From the NCBI GenBank assembly GCA_033182465.1, contig CP137318.1, positions 2,170,001-2,234,000 on the forward strand: 64,000 bases of DNA. Reading direction: 5' to 3'. The stretch is from Sanghuangporus weigelae. Taxonomy: Eukaryota > Basidiomycota > Agaricomycetes > Hymenochaetales > Hymenochaetaceae. Shown here one piece after another: positions 36,687 through 48,195 of the stretch. Made by a program: the position numbers and the translations under genes. A model generated the notes under the pieces. That model was not told the origin of the DNA. It saw only the letters and a list, made by a program, of their open reading frames with translations, and ran no database searches. Position 1 is the stretch's first letter. Each line of letters begins with the position of its first letter.

Positions 36687-38247
36687 ATGAGGCTCTATCG
36701 TAATCTCTGCTCTATTCAAGGAATTCTTGCCACCGCAGCGACCCTACGACAACTGGTCATTACTGCTAATTCATTTGCTGGCAGCAATCTGTATTATGCT
36801 GCTGGCCTGTCTCCAGGCGATAGAGAGACGCTTCTTCAGTACGCTTTCTTCGGCTTTTGTGGTTTATTCCACGGACTCACTTCTTTCTGGGACCGATCAT
36901 CAAGAGGGATGGAAGATGCAGGGATGGAAGTGCTTCGCGTTTGGCTCGATGGCCAATCGACTGCGACCACAAAGGTGAGCACGGTCGATTGAGACGGTCA
37001 GACTGCGCTAACAGTCTTACCACAGGGAACGACCATAACGGCTTACCCGGACCTTGAACCGAACGAAATCGGCGTCTTTGACGACACCGTGCTTGAATTT
37101 CTCGACGATTTCACGTTAGCTTCGAAGGATCACGGAATTAAGGTAACTTTGATGAACATAGTAATTCTTCCTTATTTTGAGTTCTTCTGTAGTTGATGAT
37201 CAGCACGCATAGCTTCAATGCACTCGAAGGCGGAGATGTCTATGGCGCTTTGTATGGCACTGGATTCTTCTATGAATGGGAGAACGCGACGTCGCAATTT
37301 GATAACCGACTTCGCCATGTTTTGAACCATGAGCACAAGACGCTTCATCAGCCATGGAGGGAGCTCTCGGACTACATATTTGCTTTCGAAGCGCAGAATG
37401 AAGCAATGATAGGGAAGGTTGATTCATTCGGTCCATATATTATGCACTCCTGAAATTCTGAGATATTTCGTTAGGATCAGGAATACATTGAAGCTCATCA
37501 AGGCTGGTGAGCTATCAGCTACTGCTTTGTTGCTGATGATGGCCGCTGACCCCTTGTATAGGCAATGTGAGAGAGCGAATACGATCAAGGGCGAGCTAGG
37601 TTCCAATAGTGGTGTAAGTCTTCCAAGCCAATGCCTGACCTGAAACTTAGAATTTTGTTCTAGATTCTGGTTACCACGGGTGGGGAGTCTTTCCTCGACG
37701 AGTCCGTACAGCCTGACTGGCTTACGTGTGATGCACTCGACATCATCGCCATTCACGCTTATGGTGTCGGGGATTTTGACACCTCGAAGATCCAAGGTGT
37801 AGTCAGCAGAGCTCAAGCTGCCGGGAAGAAACTGTTATTCCAAGAATGGTCTGTGTTTTTCGTGATAGTCAGGATGTAACTGACATAGATCACTAAGGGG
37901 TGCTTGCTTCTTTAGTACCGAGAACAATAATTGTCCTACGGGTAATGCTCTCGACACTGCGACTCGAAACAACAACATTAAGACTTGAGCGAGTCAGATC
38001 ACGGCTGCCGGAATGCCTTGGATGTACTGGCAAGTCATTCCAAACGCTGATCCTCGTGTACGTACTGTCATTTTTGAAACAAACGATTCGATTTTAGTAT
38101 TTCTATAATTATACATACATCTTACAGTTCGGCTCAGACTACGAGATTGGGGTGGATGTCGACCCGTCGTGGAACACATTGAAGGAGGCTTCGGAGCAGG
38201 CACTAGCTGCTCCAGCTGCCTTCGATTATTCGGGTTTCTTGCTCTGA
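36687..38247 (+). pseudogene. GH5-type glycoside hydrolase with an in-frame stop codon
   Basis: Exons 36687-36838, 36905-36974, 37026-37142, 37193-37417, 37475-37506, 37562-37613, 37664-37848, 37898-38057, 38128-38247; 371 codons, all phases closing. Resembles fungal mannanase-like GH5 enzymes acting on plant cell wall glycan. Seen: a weak signal peptide, SFAGSNLYYAAGLS, AGMEVLRVWLDGQS, FAFEAQNEAMIG (acid/base Glu), WQCERANTIKGELGSNSG with W from a split codon, AIHAYG, KKLLFQEWGACF (nucleophile Glu) and GMPWMYWQVIPNADP. Codon 308 (37986-37988) is TGA where related proteins would have Trp (KT-stop-ASQITAAG). That truncates the last 63 residues unless a 54-bp stretch (GTAATG...TTGAG) is removed as an alternative in-frame intron. 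So: a nonsense allele, an error, or an unusual intron. Confidence 0.6.
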
Positions 38248-38624
38248 GTATCGATGTAATCCTGTAGTTGACTATTGATGTGTCTGGCCTACTCTCAGTA
38301 TATGACTCGGAGTAGTCACTATTTTACAGTCCTTGGGTGCAGCCCCAATAAACAAGGAGAATGTGTTATGTGACAGTCCATGCGAGGCAACAATTTGCAA
38401 CATATATACATCAAAGCATATATCACTCTATAATCGCAAAAGTCTTATGGGTAACGACAGAGGTGGAGATTCGGACAAGTCATTCATGGCGACCTCTTTC
38501 ACATTCTAGAAGTTACTTCGACCTCAGAAAGTTGAGGTCCAACAAGATAATCTTCCTCATTTTCGGTCCCAGGAATGCCTGAATCCTCAACCACCTAGAT
38601 TAACAAAAAGGGCAAGCGCACAGA
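38248..38624. other. Convergent 3' intergenic region
   Basis: 377 bp between the ends of GH5 (plus) and the histidine phosphatase (minus). Only 3' UTR-type, AT-rich sequence is seen. Confidence 0.35.
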
Positions 38625-39662
38625 TCAGCGGACAACCCTCTCACCGATATGTACGTAACAGACCTTCCCATCTTTAATCACAACGTCTTCAAATCCCCAG
38701 TCTCTTGATGCACCATGTTCTAGATGGTCACCAGAGTTAAGCTTCACGGCCTCATATGCACCTCTTGCGTCCATTCTGCCTTGCTTCCGATTGAGAACTG
38801 TCAAAGAACAGCATCCTATTCTAAGTGGCAGTTCTCGATCTCCGACCAATTCTCTTGTGAGCGCGATTACAGTTGCAGCATGGCTGACGAGGAGAATCCG
38901 TTTGTGCTGACCAGGAAGCCTCTGGTCAATTACGGAATGAAAAAGCTCAATGCACCCGCCCGCACGATCATGAGCTTCTTCGACGAGCTCCCCCTTGCGA
39001 GTTGGATACCATATAGATGACCACGAAGAATTAATTTGCGGGATATAAGATTTCAGATCGTTGGCAGAGGCAGGGCGAGGGTGTAGGCCTGTATCTGGCT
39101 TGACGGGCGAATACCATTCCGATAGACCTATCATGTCTGTCAATTACAAATTTCAAAGCATGGAAACAGAGAGACACACCATGTTCTGCGTAGATTGGTA
39201 GACCTAATGCCTCGGACGTTGGCTGTGCCGTCTGAAGACACCTATCTGTTTATCGAACGTCAGACTTCACCAAAACGACATGTTTTTGCGTGGCGCACAA
39301 TATGGAGACGAGAATATTGCAGTCGGACGCTCTATCTCGGGCAAAGAAAGAAAATGTTTCGCAAGCTCCCTCGCCTGAGTCTAGAGACAGGATGAGAAAT
39401 GTCGGATAAAGTTTGGACAGAAAGACCATTGCACCTCGCCGTAGGCTGCAAGAGAAGGGTCTCTCGGTAAACCAGTCGGGCTCTTCCTATTCTTCACTAT
39501 GATGATTAGCAGGTAGTATGTATTAACCAACAGAAATTGGCTTGCCAGTCCATCGTAACCCAATTCATGCGATATCCTGAAGTATTCTGAGATGCGATGC
39601 ACGGGAAGAATTCACGAAGTAGAGCACGAACCATGTCTAGCAATATAAATTGTCTCTATCAT
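38625..39662 (-). CDS. Histidine phosphatase superfamily protein (phosphoglycerate mutase-like)
   Basis: Exons 39662-39632, 39576-39528, 39486-39435, 39380-39299, 39245-39180, 39136-38625; 263 aa. Members use a phospho-His in an RHG motif. Seen: MIETIYIARHGYRMNW (RHG, the codon for Gly is split by intron 1), SPTGLPRDPSLAAYGE, FSSPYYRCLQTAQPTSEALG, VEH-like AEHDMIGLSEWYSP, GLHPRP, and ILLVSHAATVIALTREL with the second catalytic His. This arrangement matches fungal phosphatases related to the TFIIIC tau55 phosphatase domain. Substrate unknown. Divergent from the PP2A scaffold gene across 286 bp. Confidence 0.88.
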
Positions 39663-39948
39663 CTCTAGCCAGTTGATCTTCTAATGCAAGAATATTCTAA
39701 GATAGCGGAAAGAAGGATGTCGTTGAATGCGGAAATACAGGGAGATACAAAGTCACAGATCGTCTGCATAAACAACGACAAACAACCCGTCAACGCGTGC
39801 CCTTCGCTCTTTCGATCCCATAAGCACTGGGCGTCTTCCCTCTTCATCATCTGATTCACGAACTTATAACACTTCGAATCGTCCAGTATGTTGTGTCTTA
39901 TGAGATATCTATCTAAGTTGTTCACCCTTCCTCTGGTTTGGTTAGATC

Positions 39949-42150
39949 ATGGAGACCGGTAGTCCTCTCGACGACGTATGCCTCTGTGACTTGATTCCAA
40001 TCACTGGATTTTGACATACCTTGTATATGCCAGGTTGCTCCAATTGCCATCCTCATGGATGAGCTACGATCTGAAGACGTCCAGCTTCGCCTTAACGCTA
40101 TTCATCGCATCTCCACGATTGCTCTTGTCCTTGGTCCCGATAGGACGCGTGAGGAACTCATACCTTTCTTACAAGAATCTGTCGACGACGAGGATGAGGT
40201 CCTTCTTGCTCTTGCAGAGGAGCTGGGGAAGGGCTTCGATGAGTATGTCGGCGGGCGAAAATACGCGCATGTACTACTCGGACCTTTAGAAATGCTCGCA
40301 ACAGTCGAGGAAACCCTTGTGCGCGACAAGGTCCGTGGCTTCACCTTGGATTCCTGGTTTCTGCTAATATGAGAATCGTGATTTTCAAATGTTTTGTTAG
40401 GCAACCGAGTCCATCACAAAAGTATCAGAGACTCTTTCTCAGCAACAGATAGAAGCATTCTACATACCTCTTTTGACTCGTTTATCTCGGGGCGAATGGT
40501 TTACTTCACGGACATCCTCCGCGGCTTTGTTTTCCCCAGTCTATGCTAAAGTATCGCCCCAGACAAAGGAAGACATGCGCAATGGATTCGCCGCTTTAGC
40601 GTCTGATGACACTCCGATGGTCAGACGAGCTGCCGCGAAATGGCTCGGGGTAAAGTCTCTTCATTGTCGTGGAGTGACGTGACAAACTGATACGTTTTCC
40701 AGGCCTTTGCAAAGACACTTTCGAAGGAACATATCGTCTCTGGTTGTCTCCCGGTATACAGGAAGCTTGCATCGGACGATCAAGATTCTGTTCGGCTGCT
40801 TACGGTGGAAGATCTTATCGCCATCGCGAAACAGCTCGAAAATTCAGAAGTGAAAGAGCAACTGCTACCTCAAATCAGACAGAGTGTGACTGACAAGAGC
40901 TGGAGAGTACGGTACATGGTCGCAAACCACTTCGTTGAGGTGGGTTGCACAGACAGAATTAAACCAAAGTACAGCTTACCTAAAGATGGGTTTATACATT
41001 TCCAGCTTGCAGAGGCTGTGGGGCAAGAAATTGTGAAGGAAGAACTTATTGGTGCTTATGTGCAACTGCTTAAAGACAATGAAGCCGAGGTTAGGACCGC
41101 GGCTGCAAGTCAACTTCCTGGTGAGGTTTCAGCTAAATAATGGAATAGATCGAGGTATTGATATCCATTCTGGCAGGCTTCTCGAAGCTCGTGGACAAGG
41201 ACGCTATCCTTATCCGGATCTTACCATGTGTTCGAGATTTGTCGGCGGACCAGTCACAACATGTCAGAGCATCGCTCGCCAACCAAATTAGCGGCTTGGC
41301 ACCTTTGCTGGGCAAAGATTCGACAATCGAGCATCTGGTACCACTTTTCCTCCACCTCCTCAAAGACGAATTCCCGGAAGTTCGTCTAAATATTATCAGC
41401 AAACTAGAGACAGTGAATTCTGGTTCGTCGCTGTGTTTCTCATCCGTCTTTATTATCTAAATGGTTGTGCGTTCAGTGATCGGAATCGAGCTCCTTTCCC
41501 AGTCTCTACTACCAGCCATTGTAGAGCTAGCTGAGGACAAGTCGTGGCGAGTGAGGCAAGCGATCATCGAGTACATACCCCTCCTTGCCACTCAGCTAGG
41601 CAGACCGTTCTTTGATGAGCAATTGAGCAATCTGTGTCTGTCATGGCTTGGAGACAACGTTTTCAGCATTCGTGAGGCTGCAACCTTGAATCTGAAAAAG
41701 CTTACCGAAGTATTCGGGGTGGAATGGTCTAAGACTACAATTATACCGAAGGTGCTTGCCATGGGGGGACATCCTAATTACCTTTTCAGGATGACGACTG
41801 TTATGGCCATCACGGTAAACTTCCATTCTCCAAGGCAAAGGGCGATGCTGACCGAGCTACAGATAATGACACCGTCCCTCAATATAGACGTCATCAAGGA
41901 TCCAATCTTACCATCTCTCCTTGCTCTTGTATCGGACCCAATTCCGAATATTCGCTTCAATATAGCCAAGTCTATGGAGGTGATAGCAACCACTTATGGC
42001 TCGACACCCGAAGGCAAAGAGTTGGCGAAAGAGAAGATCATTCCTGCCTTAAAGGTCTTGCTACATGATCAGGACGCAGATGTGCGATTTTTCGCAAATC
42101 GAGCCCTAGAGCGCACGTTGGCGGCTGCGGGTATGCAATTATTCCACTAA
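39949..42150 (+). CDS. TPD3: PP2A scaffold subunit A (PR65, Tpd3-like)
   Basis: Exons 39949-39975, 40034-40330, 40401-40649, 40703-40939, 41006-41120, 41177-41422, 41477-41814, 41863-42150; 598 aa, the usual PR65 length. The A subunit is a HEAT-repeat scaffold that joins the PP2A catalytic and B subunits. Seen: [46 protein letters not shown], repeated [71 protein letters not shown] and [14 protein letters not shown], each one HEAT repeat with the conserved Val/Arg pair. The third intron before [10 protein letters not shown] and the 48-bp intron before LNIDVI are confirmed by phase. Confidence 0.96.
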
Positions 42151-43099
42151 TGAGTATATCATGTACTGACTCGCCGCGTCAGGGTAAAAAATGACGATTG
42201 GCTTTTCTCTACCCTCAGAGCGTTGTCGATAGTACCTAAACGTCGTGTAATTGGAACTCTTTCTCGTTATATCAGTATAGAAAAGAACAAAGCTGCGTCT
42301 GTATCTCGTCTGTTCACGAACAACCAGATGAATTTTTACACATAAACTCATCGACATTAATACCGGGAATATCGATATATTGGTATTGAATTCCGGGACC
42401 GTAATCTCCGCGCAACGTTCATGAGCATGGGAAAACTCTGGTGGCGGTGGCACATAAGTGAAGGATTTCATGTTTGCTTTTCTCGGCTTTCCTCTTTTAT
42501 CGAGTGACCATTGCAAATGGCGGTACCAGTTTAATTACAAAACAAAGAAATCTAAGTATAGCAAGGATGTCGTTCGGCCTACACCAGAATTGTGCCTCTA
42601 TCCGAGCCTAGAGAAAGACAGAATCTCACAACAACGCATCCACGATTATCAAGTAAGTCTCGTTTTCCCGCTGGAGATCCAATTTCTCATTTTTTTCTCG
42701 GGTTCGGAAGATAATTTGGGGCTAGTCCGGAGGGCAGAATGCCTGGTTTACACGTACTAGTTAAGATATTTAAGCCATGGTCATACTGACGGTTCAGTTT
42801 CCTAGTGGACCCACTTGGGATATCAAGGTGCAAGCCAGTAACAGGGCTCTCCCGTGCCGACAGAAATGTCATTCAGGGTCTCGATGTACTTCTTACCCAT
42901 TTTCATATGGTTCTCTATATGTGCGAATGCCCTGATCCTCCCCACTCGAGAACATGGCATTCGGGAAACGTGGTAAGTGAGATCAGTGCTTTAGCGATGT
43001 ATTGCTAATCAATTCACTCTATGAAGCTCTGAGTGCTGCTCCCCAGGTAAATACTTTGAAAGCATTCCACCATAAAGCACTAACGTATCGCTGATTCAG
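42151..43099. other. Intergenic region, possible 5' exons of the PriA-like gene
   Basis: About 950 bp after the PP2A scaffold. Two open frames (42458-42760 and 42805-43008, plus) have no family features. The start codon of the next gene should lie here, perhaps the ATG near 42954, but I could not join it in phase with the downstream exons. Confidence 0.35.
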
Positions 43100-45747
43100 A
43101 TCAACTTCTTTCAACGGCTCCAGCCCCGTATGTTGCTTGCTCGTCCATCTTGCTATTTTCTAATATTTCATGTGTAGTGATGGACTCGCTTGTCCAAATG
43201 AATGGGTTTGGTCCTCGGACACCAATAGATGCTGCTTCCCGCAAGAGCGCTCAACGCCAGAAGGCAGCACTCACACCTGCCCAGAAGGATATTCTTGGGT
43301 CAGTCGTTCAGGAGTGTGCGCAGCGCTCGACTTGAAGTACATTAAGCGTGGTGGCGATGATCATTCGGGCTCTTCAGAAAACTCTGGATTAAAGGGAGGT
43401 CAGAATTCGGGTAGTGGCCACCAGACCAGTGGCGGCCATCAAGGCGAGGCAAACTTCCAGAGCAAAGGAGGGTATAGTGGCGAGAGACAGTCTAATGGAG
43501 GGCACGGAGCCAAAGGTGGACAGGAATCAAATGCCGGTCATACTTCCTCGAGTCAAGGAGGCGGCGAATCCAACGGTAGCTATGGATCGAGCGGCAATCA
43601 ACATTCTCAAGGAGGCACGACATGGGGAGGTAATGACTATAAAGGTAACCAAGGCTCCAAAGGCGGTGAACACACGGGCAACCAAGAAACCTCGGGAAGC
43701 CAGGAACATAAGGGTGGATACGAGTCGAAGGGTGGTCAAGGCGGCCACGAATCTAAGAGCAGTCACGAATCTACGAAAACGAGCGTCGAGAAAACGAAAA
43801 CCTCTTCCCGTGTCGAGACCAAGACATCCCATGCACAGGCTACGAGCAGCAAGTCGACGATTCAGCACACCAATACAAAATCAAGTAAGACCGAATATTC
43901 GCACTCGACCCAGGAGAAGTCCGTTGAAACGAAACCTGCTCCCAAACCGACGACCATCCACAAAGAGACTACGAAAACTTCATACACCACTAAACCAAGC
44001 AAGACCGAATATTCACACTCTACTCACGAAAAGTCTGTTGAAACGAAGCCTGCTCCCAAACCGACGACCGTCCACAAAGAGACTACAAAAACTTCATACT
44101 CTACTCACGAAAAGTCTGTTGAAACGAAACCGACATCGAAGCCGACAACCGTCTACAAGGAGACTACCAAAACTTCATATGTCAAACCAAGCAAAACCGA
44201 ATACTCTCATCCAACCCAAGAGAAGCCCGTCGAAACACAGCCAGCCGCGAAGCCATCTACGGTATATACGGAGACGAAAACCTTTTATATCTCTCATAAA
44301 ACGACGGAACAAAAGTCGTCTAGTGTAGCGACTTCGACTTACACAAGCACGACGGCTAAGACAGTTGTCGCATCCTCAACTCACAAAGCGTCTACTCAAT
44401 CGACATCCAGTAAAACTGTGACCGTGTCTGTTCATAAAACAACGACCTTATCAAGCTCTTATTCACACAAAACCCCTGTTCATACGAAGACAACAGAATA
44501 CGTGACGCCAACGACGATACACAAAACTGCGACAATCTACAAACCTAGCTCAACTACCTCTTCTCCCTGTTCCAGCACAACGACGTATTCGGTCATCTCT
44601 AAATCGACGTCCCATACCTACGAAAAGCCGAGCACAACGGAGACAAGCACGATCAAGCCAATCGTCTATACGACATCGAGCAAGCCGTCCACTGTGCACG
44701 AAACGTCCATTCACTCAAGTACAACCAAGGCATACACTTCTTTCTCAACGTCAACTCATCAAAGTCATCAAACAAAGCCTACAACTTCGTCGCCACATAG
44801 CGAAACAAAGCCAAAGTATCCACAAACATCAGAACAGAGCAATGGCTTCTACTCATCAATCTCGCTAGCAACGTCTGACAATGGCGAGAAATCATACACT
44901 TACACTAGTACTACGACTGCGCGGGTCACAAGCACATTAGTCGTAACCTCCACTTACTACACGAGCATCGCAATCCCAGCAGCTCCCAAGTCATGTAGTG
45001 AGAATGAGTTCTGGTACGAGGACAAGAAGTGCTGTTTACCGCTTGGAGGGTCTAATCTTCCAAAACCTTCGTGAGTCCGAGTCACGGCCTAATACACCCG
45101 TTGCTTTTATAAGCTAATGTCGTTTTATGCAGGCCAGCAGTGATTTGTCCGTATACATGGGAATATTCAACCACCTTATCTTGCTGCGTACCGAAGACCC
45201 CCTTCGTTCCGTTGCCGGTCTGCCCTGCGAAACATACGTGGGATGGCAAGAGCTTTGTCTGTCGGCCACCAAGCTCACCGTATCCGAAGCCTTCTTCAAT
45301 TTACGGGCGGAAGGCAAAGTCTTCCAGACGTTCAGAACAAACACCACTGACTCCGTGCCCATCTGGACTCAAAAAGTGCCCGATTTCTGGTCTTTTTAGC
45401 CCTGAGAACGATGATTATGAATGGTAAGACAGCCACCACACAACGCGCGCATGATTTGCTTATCAGATTCGTGGAAGTGTCGAAACCACATCCGACCTGA
45501 TTAACTGTGGAGGCTGCTCTGCGGCAGGTAAAGGCAAGGATTGCACTGCGGTTCCAAATGCACTCAATGTCGCCTGTGAGCGAGGCACCTGTATCAGTGA
45601 GTTGCCACCGATCGAAAGTCCAAGTCAAATGAATATTGAAGTTCTTTCACAGTCGCGAGCTGCACCAAAGGATATGTTCCATCGACAGGCAATAGCACAT
45701 GTACGTTGGCAAACGGTGGCCGTATCTTTGCTGGAGATCTTCCTTGA
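43100..45747 (+). CDS. PriA-like cysteine-rich secreted protein with long Thr/Lys repeat region
   Basis: Partial model: 43100-43127, 43178-45070, 45133-45423, 45478-45596, 45653-45747, all in phase; the first exon(s) and signal peptide are not resolved. Seen: a Cys block (DGLACPNEW, RCCFPQE, CPEGYSW), about 180 residues rich in Gly/Ser/Gln/His, then about 420 residues rich in Thr/Ser/Lys, including four imperfect repeats of KTEYSHSTQEKSVETKPAPK type at 43880-44295, then CSENEFWYEDKKCC, ICPYTWEYSTTLSCC, CPAKHTWDGKSFVC and a PriA-type end: CPSGLKKCPISG, CVETTSDLINCGGCSAAGKGKDC, NVACERGTC, SCTKGYVPSTGNSTC. PriA proteins of basidiomycetes are linked to fruiting tissue; here the repeat arm suggests an O-glycosylated cell-surface protein. 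Function is inferred only. Confidence 0.75.
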
Positions 45748-46101
45748 ACACATTTTGTAACTCGATTGTTTTTCTGTGACACGGACACAATGTTTTCTTT
45801 TTGTCATGTAAATATTAGAGTTTGGGGACGGACAATGCACATTTGTGATCGGCTATCACGGCATAAGCGGCGAGGGGACCAAATAAACACAAATAACGCG
45901 CCTTCCGTGTTTGTCTCGCGCATTCAAACTCCGCTATCTGACATATATAGTTCACAGTTTCTGCCACATACCCTTCTCCAGCCCAGTCACAACGTTCGCC
46001 GATAATATCCACGCAGGTCGTGCCTCTACACTATATTCCTCTTGCGATAATCTCTCTGCTAGTCTACAATACACTCAGCGCTTGGATCTCGCCTTTACAA
46101 G
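45748..46101 (+). promoter_or_regulatory. Promoter region of the small secreted protein gene
   Basis: 354 bp. TATATA near 45943-45948 lies about 155 bp before the ATG at 46102. No gene seen. Confidence 0.4.
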
Positions 46102-47019
46102 ATGTATTGCCCAATGCGCTCCTTAATTCTCGCTATCCCCTTCATCCTGATTGCCACGCTTCTCTCGGCACCTACTGCTAAGGCTTCTGCTCTGGCGCTT
46201 CCGGCTCCATATCCTATGCCCTTCAGGAACGCGGACTATAATAACCATCTGGCTTCACTTCCGCATGCCACTCGTCATGATGTTGATAAGAGTCGAACTA
46301 CTGCTGTACCCTCCAAGCCCAATCACAATGGACCTGTGAACGCAAGTTCTGTGCGACATGGGCACTCGGCTCGGACTTACCACCAGTCACTCGGCATTTC
46401 TCGACGTGATTTTGACTCGGTGCTTGAGAGTCTCGGAGGACACCGTGACGACGCTGTGGCCAACTCCCTAGAACTTCGTGAGAGCATGGTCTTGAATATC
46501 TATTGGACCTGTTGCTGATAATTGAATAGAAAACATGGCATCACAATCAGCCTCGCGAGACGAGAACGACTCCGCCTTCCAGCAAGGTGCAGCGTCGAGA
46601 TTCTCATCCTTCAGCTCAAACGCACAGGCTTTCTCGAGTATGTTTGGCGAACTAGCTGCTGACAAGGGCTTAGCCAACTATGACAAGGGTAACGAGGTTG
46701 AGACTATGCTTAAAGACGTAGTAGATGCAAATAAGGACGCACTCTCCGCCGTAACTGCTATGGTGTACAATATCCCTACTCTTGGTCCTGTCCTTGGTCC
46801 CAGTAAGTGGCAGTAACACGATCTTATACGACTGGCTATTCACAATGCATCCCAGTCGTCTATGAAATCAAGTGTATTTTGGACGACTTGCTAAACATTA
46901 CGGAGAATCTAACGGATGGGATCTTAAATGACTTGACACCTATGCTCGCAGGGCTGTCGGGACAAGCGGCTGGTATGACTTGCGCCTCACAGTTTAAGGT
47001 TCTCGGGATATGCTTGTAG
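46102..47019 (+). CDS. Secreted protein of unknown function
   Basis: Exons 46102-46477, 46530-46802, 46856-47019; 270 aa. The start MYCPMRSLILAIPFILIATLLSAPTAKASA is a strong signal peptide. Next comes a His/Ser-rich segment, then a helical C-terminal part (about residues 125-270): Ala/Ser-rich SRFSSFSSNAQAFSSMF, VETMLKDVVDANKDALSAV, PTLGPVLGPIVYEIKCILDDLLNITENLTDGILND and LAGLSGQAAGMTCASQF. Three Cys in the helical part may pair. I do not recognise a named domain. The GPVLGPIVY hydrophobic hairpin followed by amphipathic helices is the most distinctive feature. Introns are GT-AG and phases agree, so the gene is real. Confidence 0.8.
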
Positions 47020-47307
47020 TAGACGGAGTATACACCACAGATGTATTACTAGCCACAAGAACACTGTTTCCGTACTGCAAGAGCATCTGGCGAAATTGAT
47101 AAAGGGCTTGATAGAGGCGCAATCTCGACATTCTGAAAGATAGTGGAAAATAATTGTTAAATAATTCTAAGGAATTAAGAAGCAGTAGGCAAAGGAAGCC
47201 AGGCCGACGGGAAATCCCTGACTGAGGGACGGATGCCACGGTTTCCTCCTGCCTTTACTCTTCTGGCTTCTAAATGACGCGTATCAAGCGGAATATTCGC
47301 ATATTTC

Positions 47308-48066
47308 CTACTCTTCGCCTGTAATGAGGAGATTAGAATGAGTCAACCAGGGAGCGCGGAGCCTTCGGCGTACATTTGCCTTTTCAATTAACTTGTCTAA
47401 AGCGTCACTGATCCATTTCAGGTTCATCCCAGGCTGTGGAAAATCTTCGCACGAGATCTTCACGTAGCCATCCGACTCGTAACCCTCGTTAGGACCAATT
47501 CCTGCGTCTGGTGGCGGGGAAGGAGACCAGCGAGGACCAGCTAGGAGCTTGAAAACATGGCACGCCTTTTCGTCTTTGAGAGGCAAACGCGAAACGGCTA
47601 CGACTACCGATCGCTTTGCGGTAGCAGGATGCTCTTCGCCACCATAATCAATGGAACGGACCACAAGCGGACGATCTGATTGTGGGGGAGCAAAACGTTC
47701 TCGAAACTCTGAGTCACAGGGAGGTATATGTCGAAGTCGTAAGAACTGAGGAAAGGGGTGAAAATTACTGGACTTACGAACGAGATTTGGCATGTCATGC
47801 TCGATGAGACGCATGTAATTGAGCATATGACGCTGCTGGCGGAGGAGCAGGTGCCCTAACGAGCTGCTTCCGTAGTCAAGCTTCTCCTCATATGGTATGT
47901 CCTCCTCAATGTCCTCGTCCTCGTCCAAGAAAACACCCGTTTGGGCAAGAATTGGGGGCGGCGGTCTTCCAATGACTCTTCGAGGTCGAGGATAGGGGGC
48001 AGAGACGGAAGCATGGAAAGCCCTTGTAGATAGACGCGATCTGGCGATGTTTGCCAGTGCTTGCAT
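47308..48066 (-). CDS. MRPS35: Mitochondrial small-subunit ribosomal protein mS35
   Basis: Exons 48066-47778 and 47708-47308; 229 aa. mS35 is a mitochondrion-specific protein of the small mitoribosomal subunit. Seen: a leader rich in Arg/Ala/Ser (MQALANIARSRLSTRAF), then HMLNYMRLIEHDMPNLVQFRERFAPP, PLVVRSIDYGGEEHPATAKRSVVVAV, CHVFKLLAGPRW and GYVKISCEDFPQPGMNLKWISDALDKLI, the S24/S35 domain. The 69-bp intron has no stop and a length divisible by three, so the uninterrupted frame is open too; splicing gives NLVQFRERF, which fits the family better. Divergent from the MFSD1-like gene over only 129 bp. Confidence 0.85.
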   Translation of the reverse strand: MQALANIARSRLSTRAFHASVSAPYPRPRRVIGRPPPPILAQTGVFLDEDEDIEEDIPYEEKLDYGSSSLGHLLLRQQRHMLNYMRLIEHDMPNLVRKSSNFHPFPQFLRLRHIPPCDSEFRERFAPPQSDRPLVVRSIDYGGEEHPATAKRSVVVAVSRLPLKDEKACHVFKLLAGPRWSPSPPPDAGIGPNEGYESDGYVKISCEDFPQPGMNLKWISDALDKLIEKANVRRRLRAPWLTHSNLLITGEE

Positions 48067-48195
48067 GTCTGCTCCTAGTGCTGCCAGCAGAAGAGGAGAG
48101 GTGGACAGCTTGAGCGGGTACTATTTTTTTCGCACGCACGGTTAATATATTTAGTTTAGTAGATCGGACATTCATTATTCTCTTCCCCACTTTAC

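Noticed and set aside
42458-43008. Two plus-strand open frames after the PP2A scaffold gene
   Set aside because: No similarity recognised and no consistent splice join with the PriA-like gene; kept only as possible 5' region.
43414-44328. 304-codon Arg/Lys-rich plus-strand frame and its 113-codon antisense partner (43527-43868)
   Set aside because: Both are alternative frames of the low-complexity repeat region of the PriA-like gene; the repeats make long stop-free shadows.
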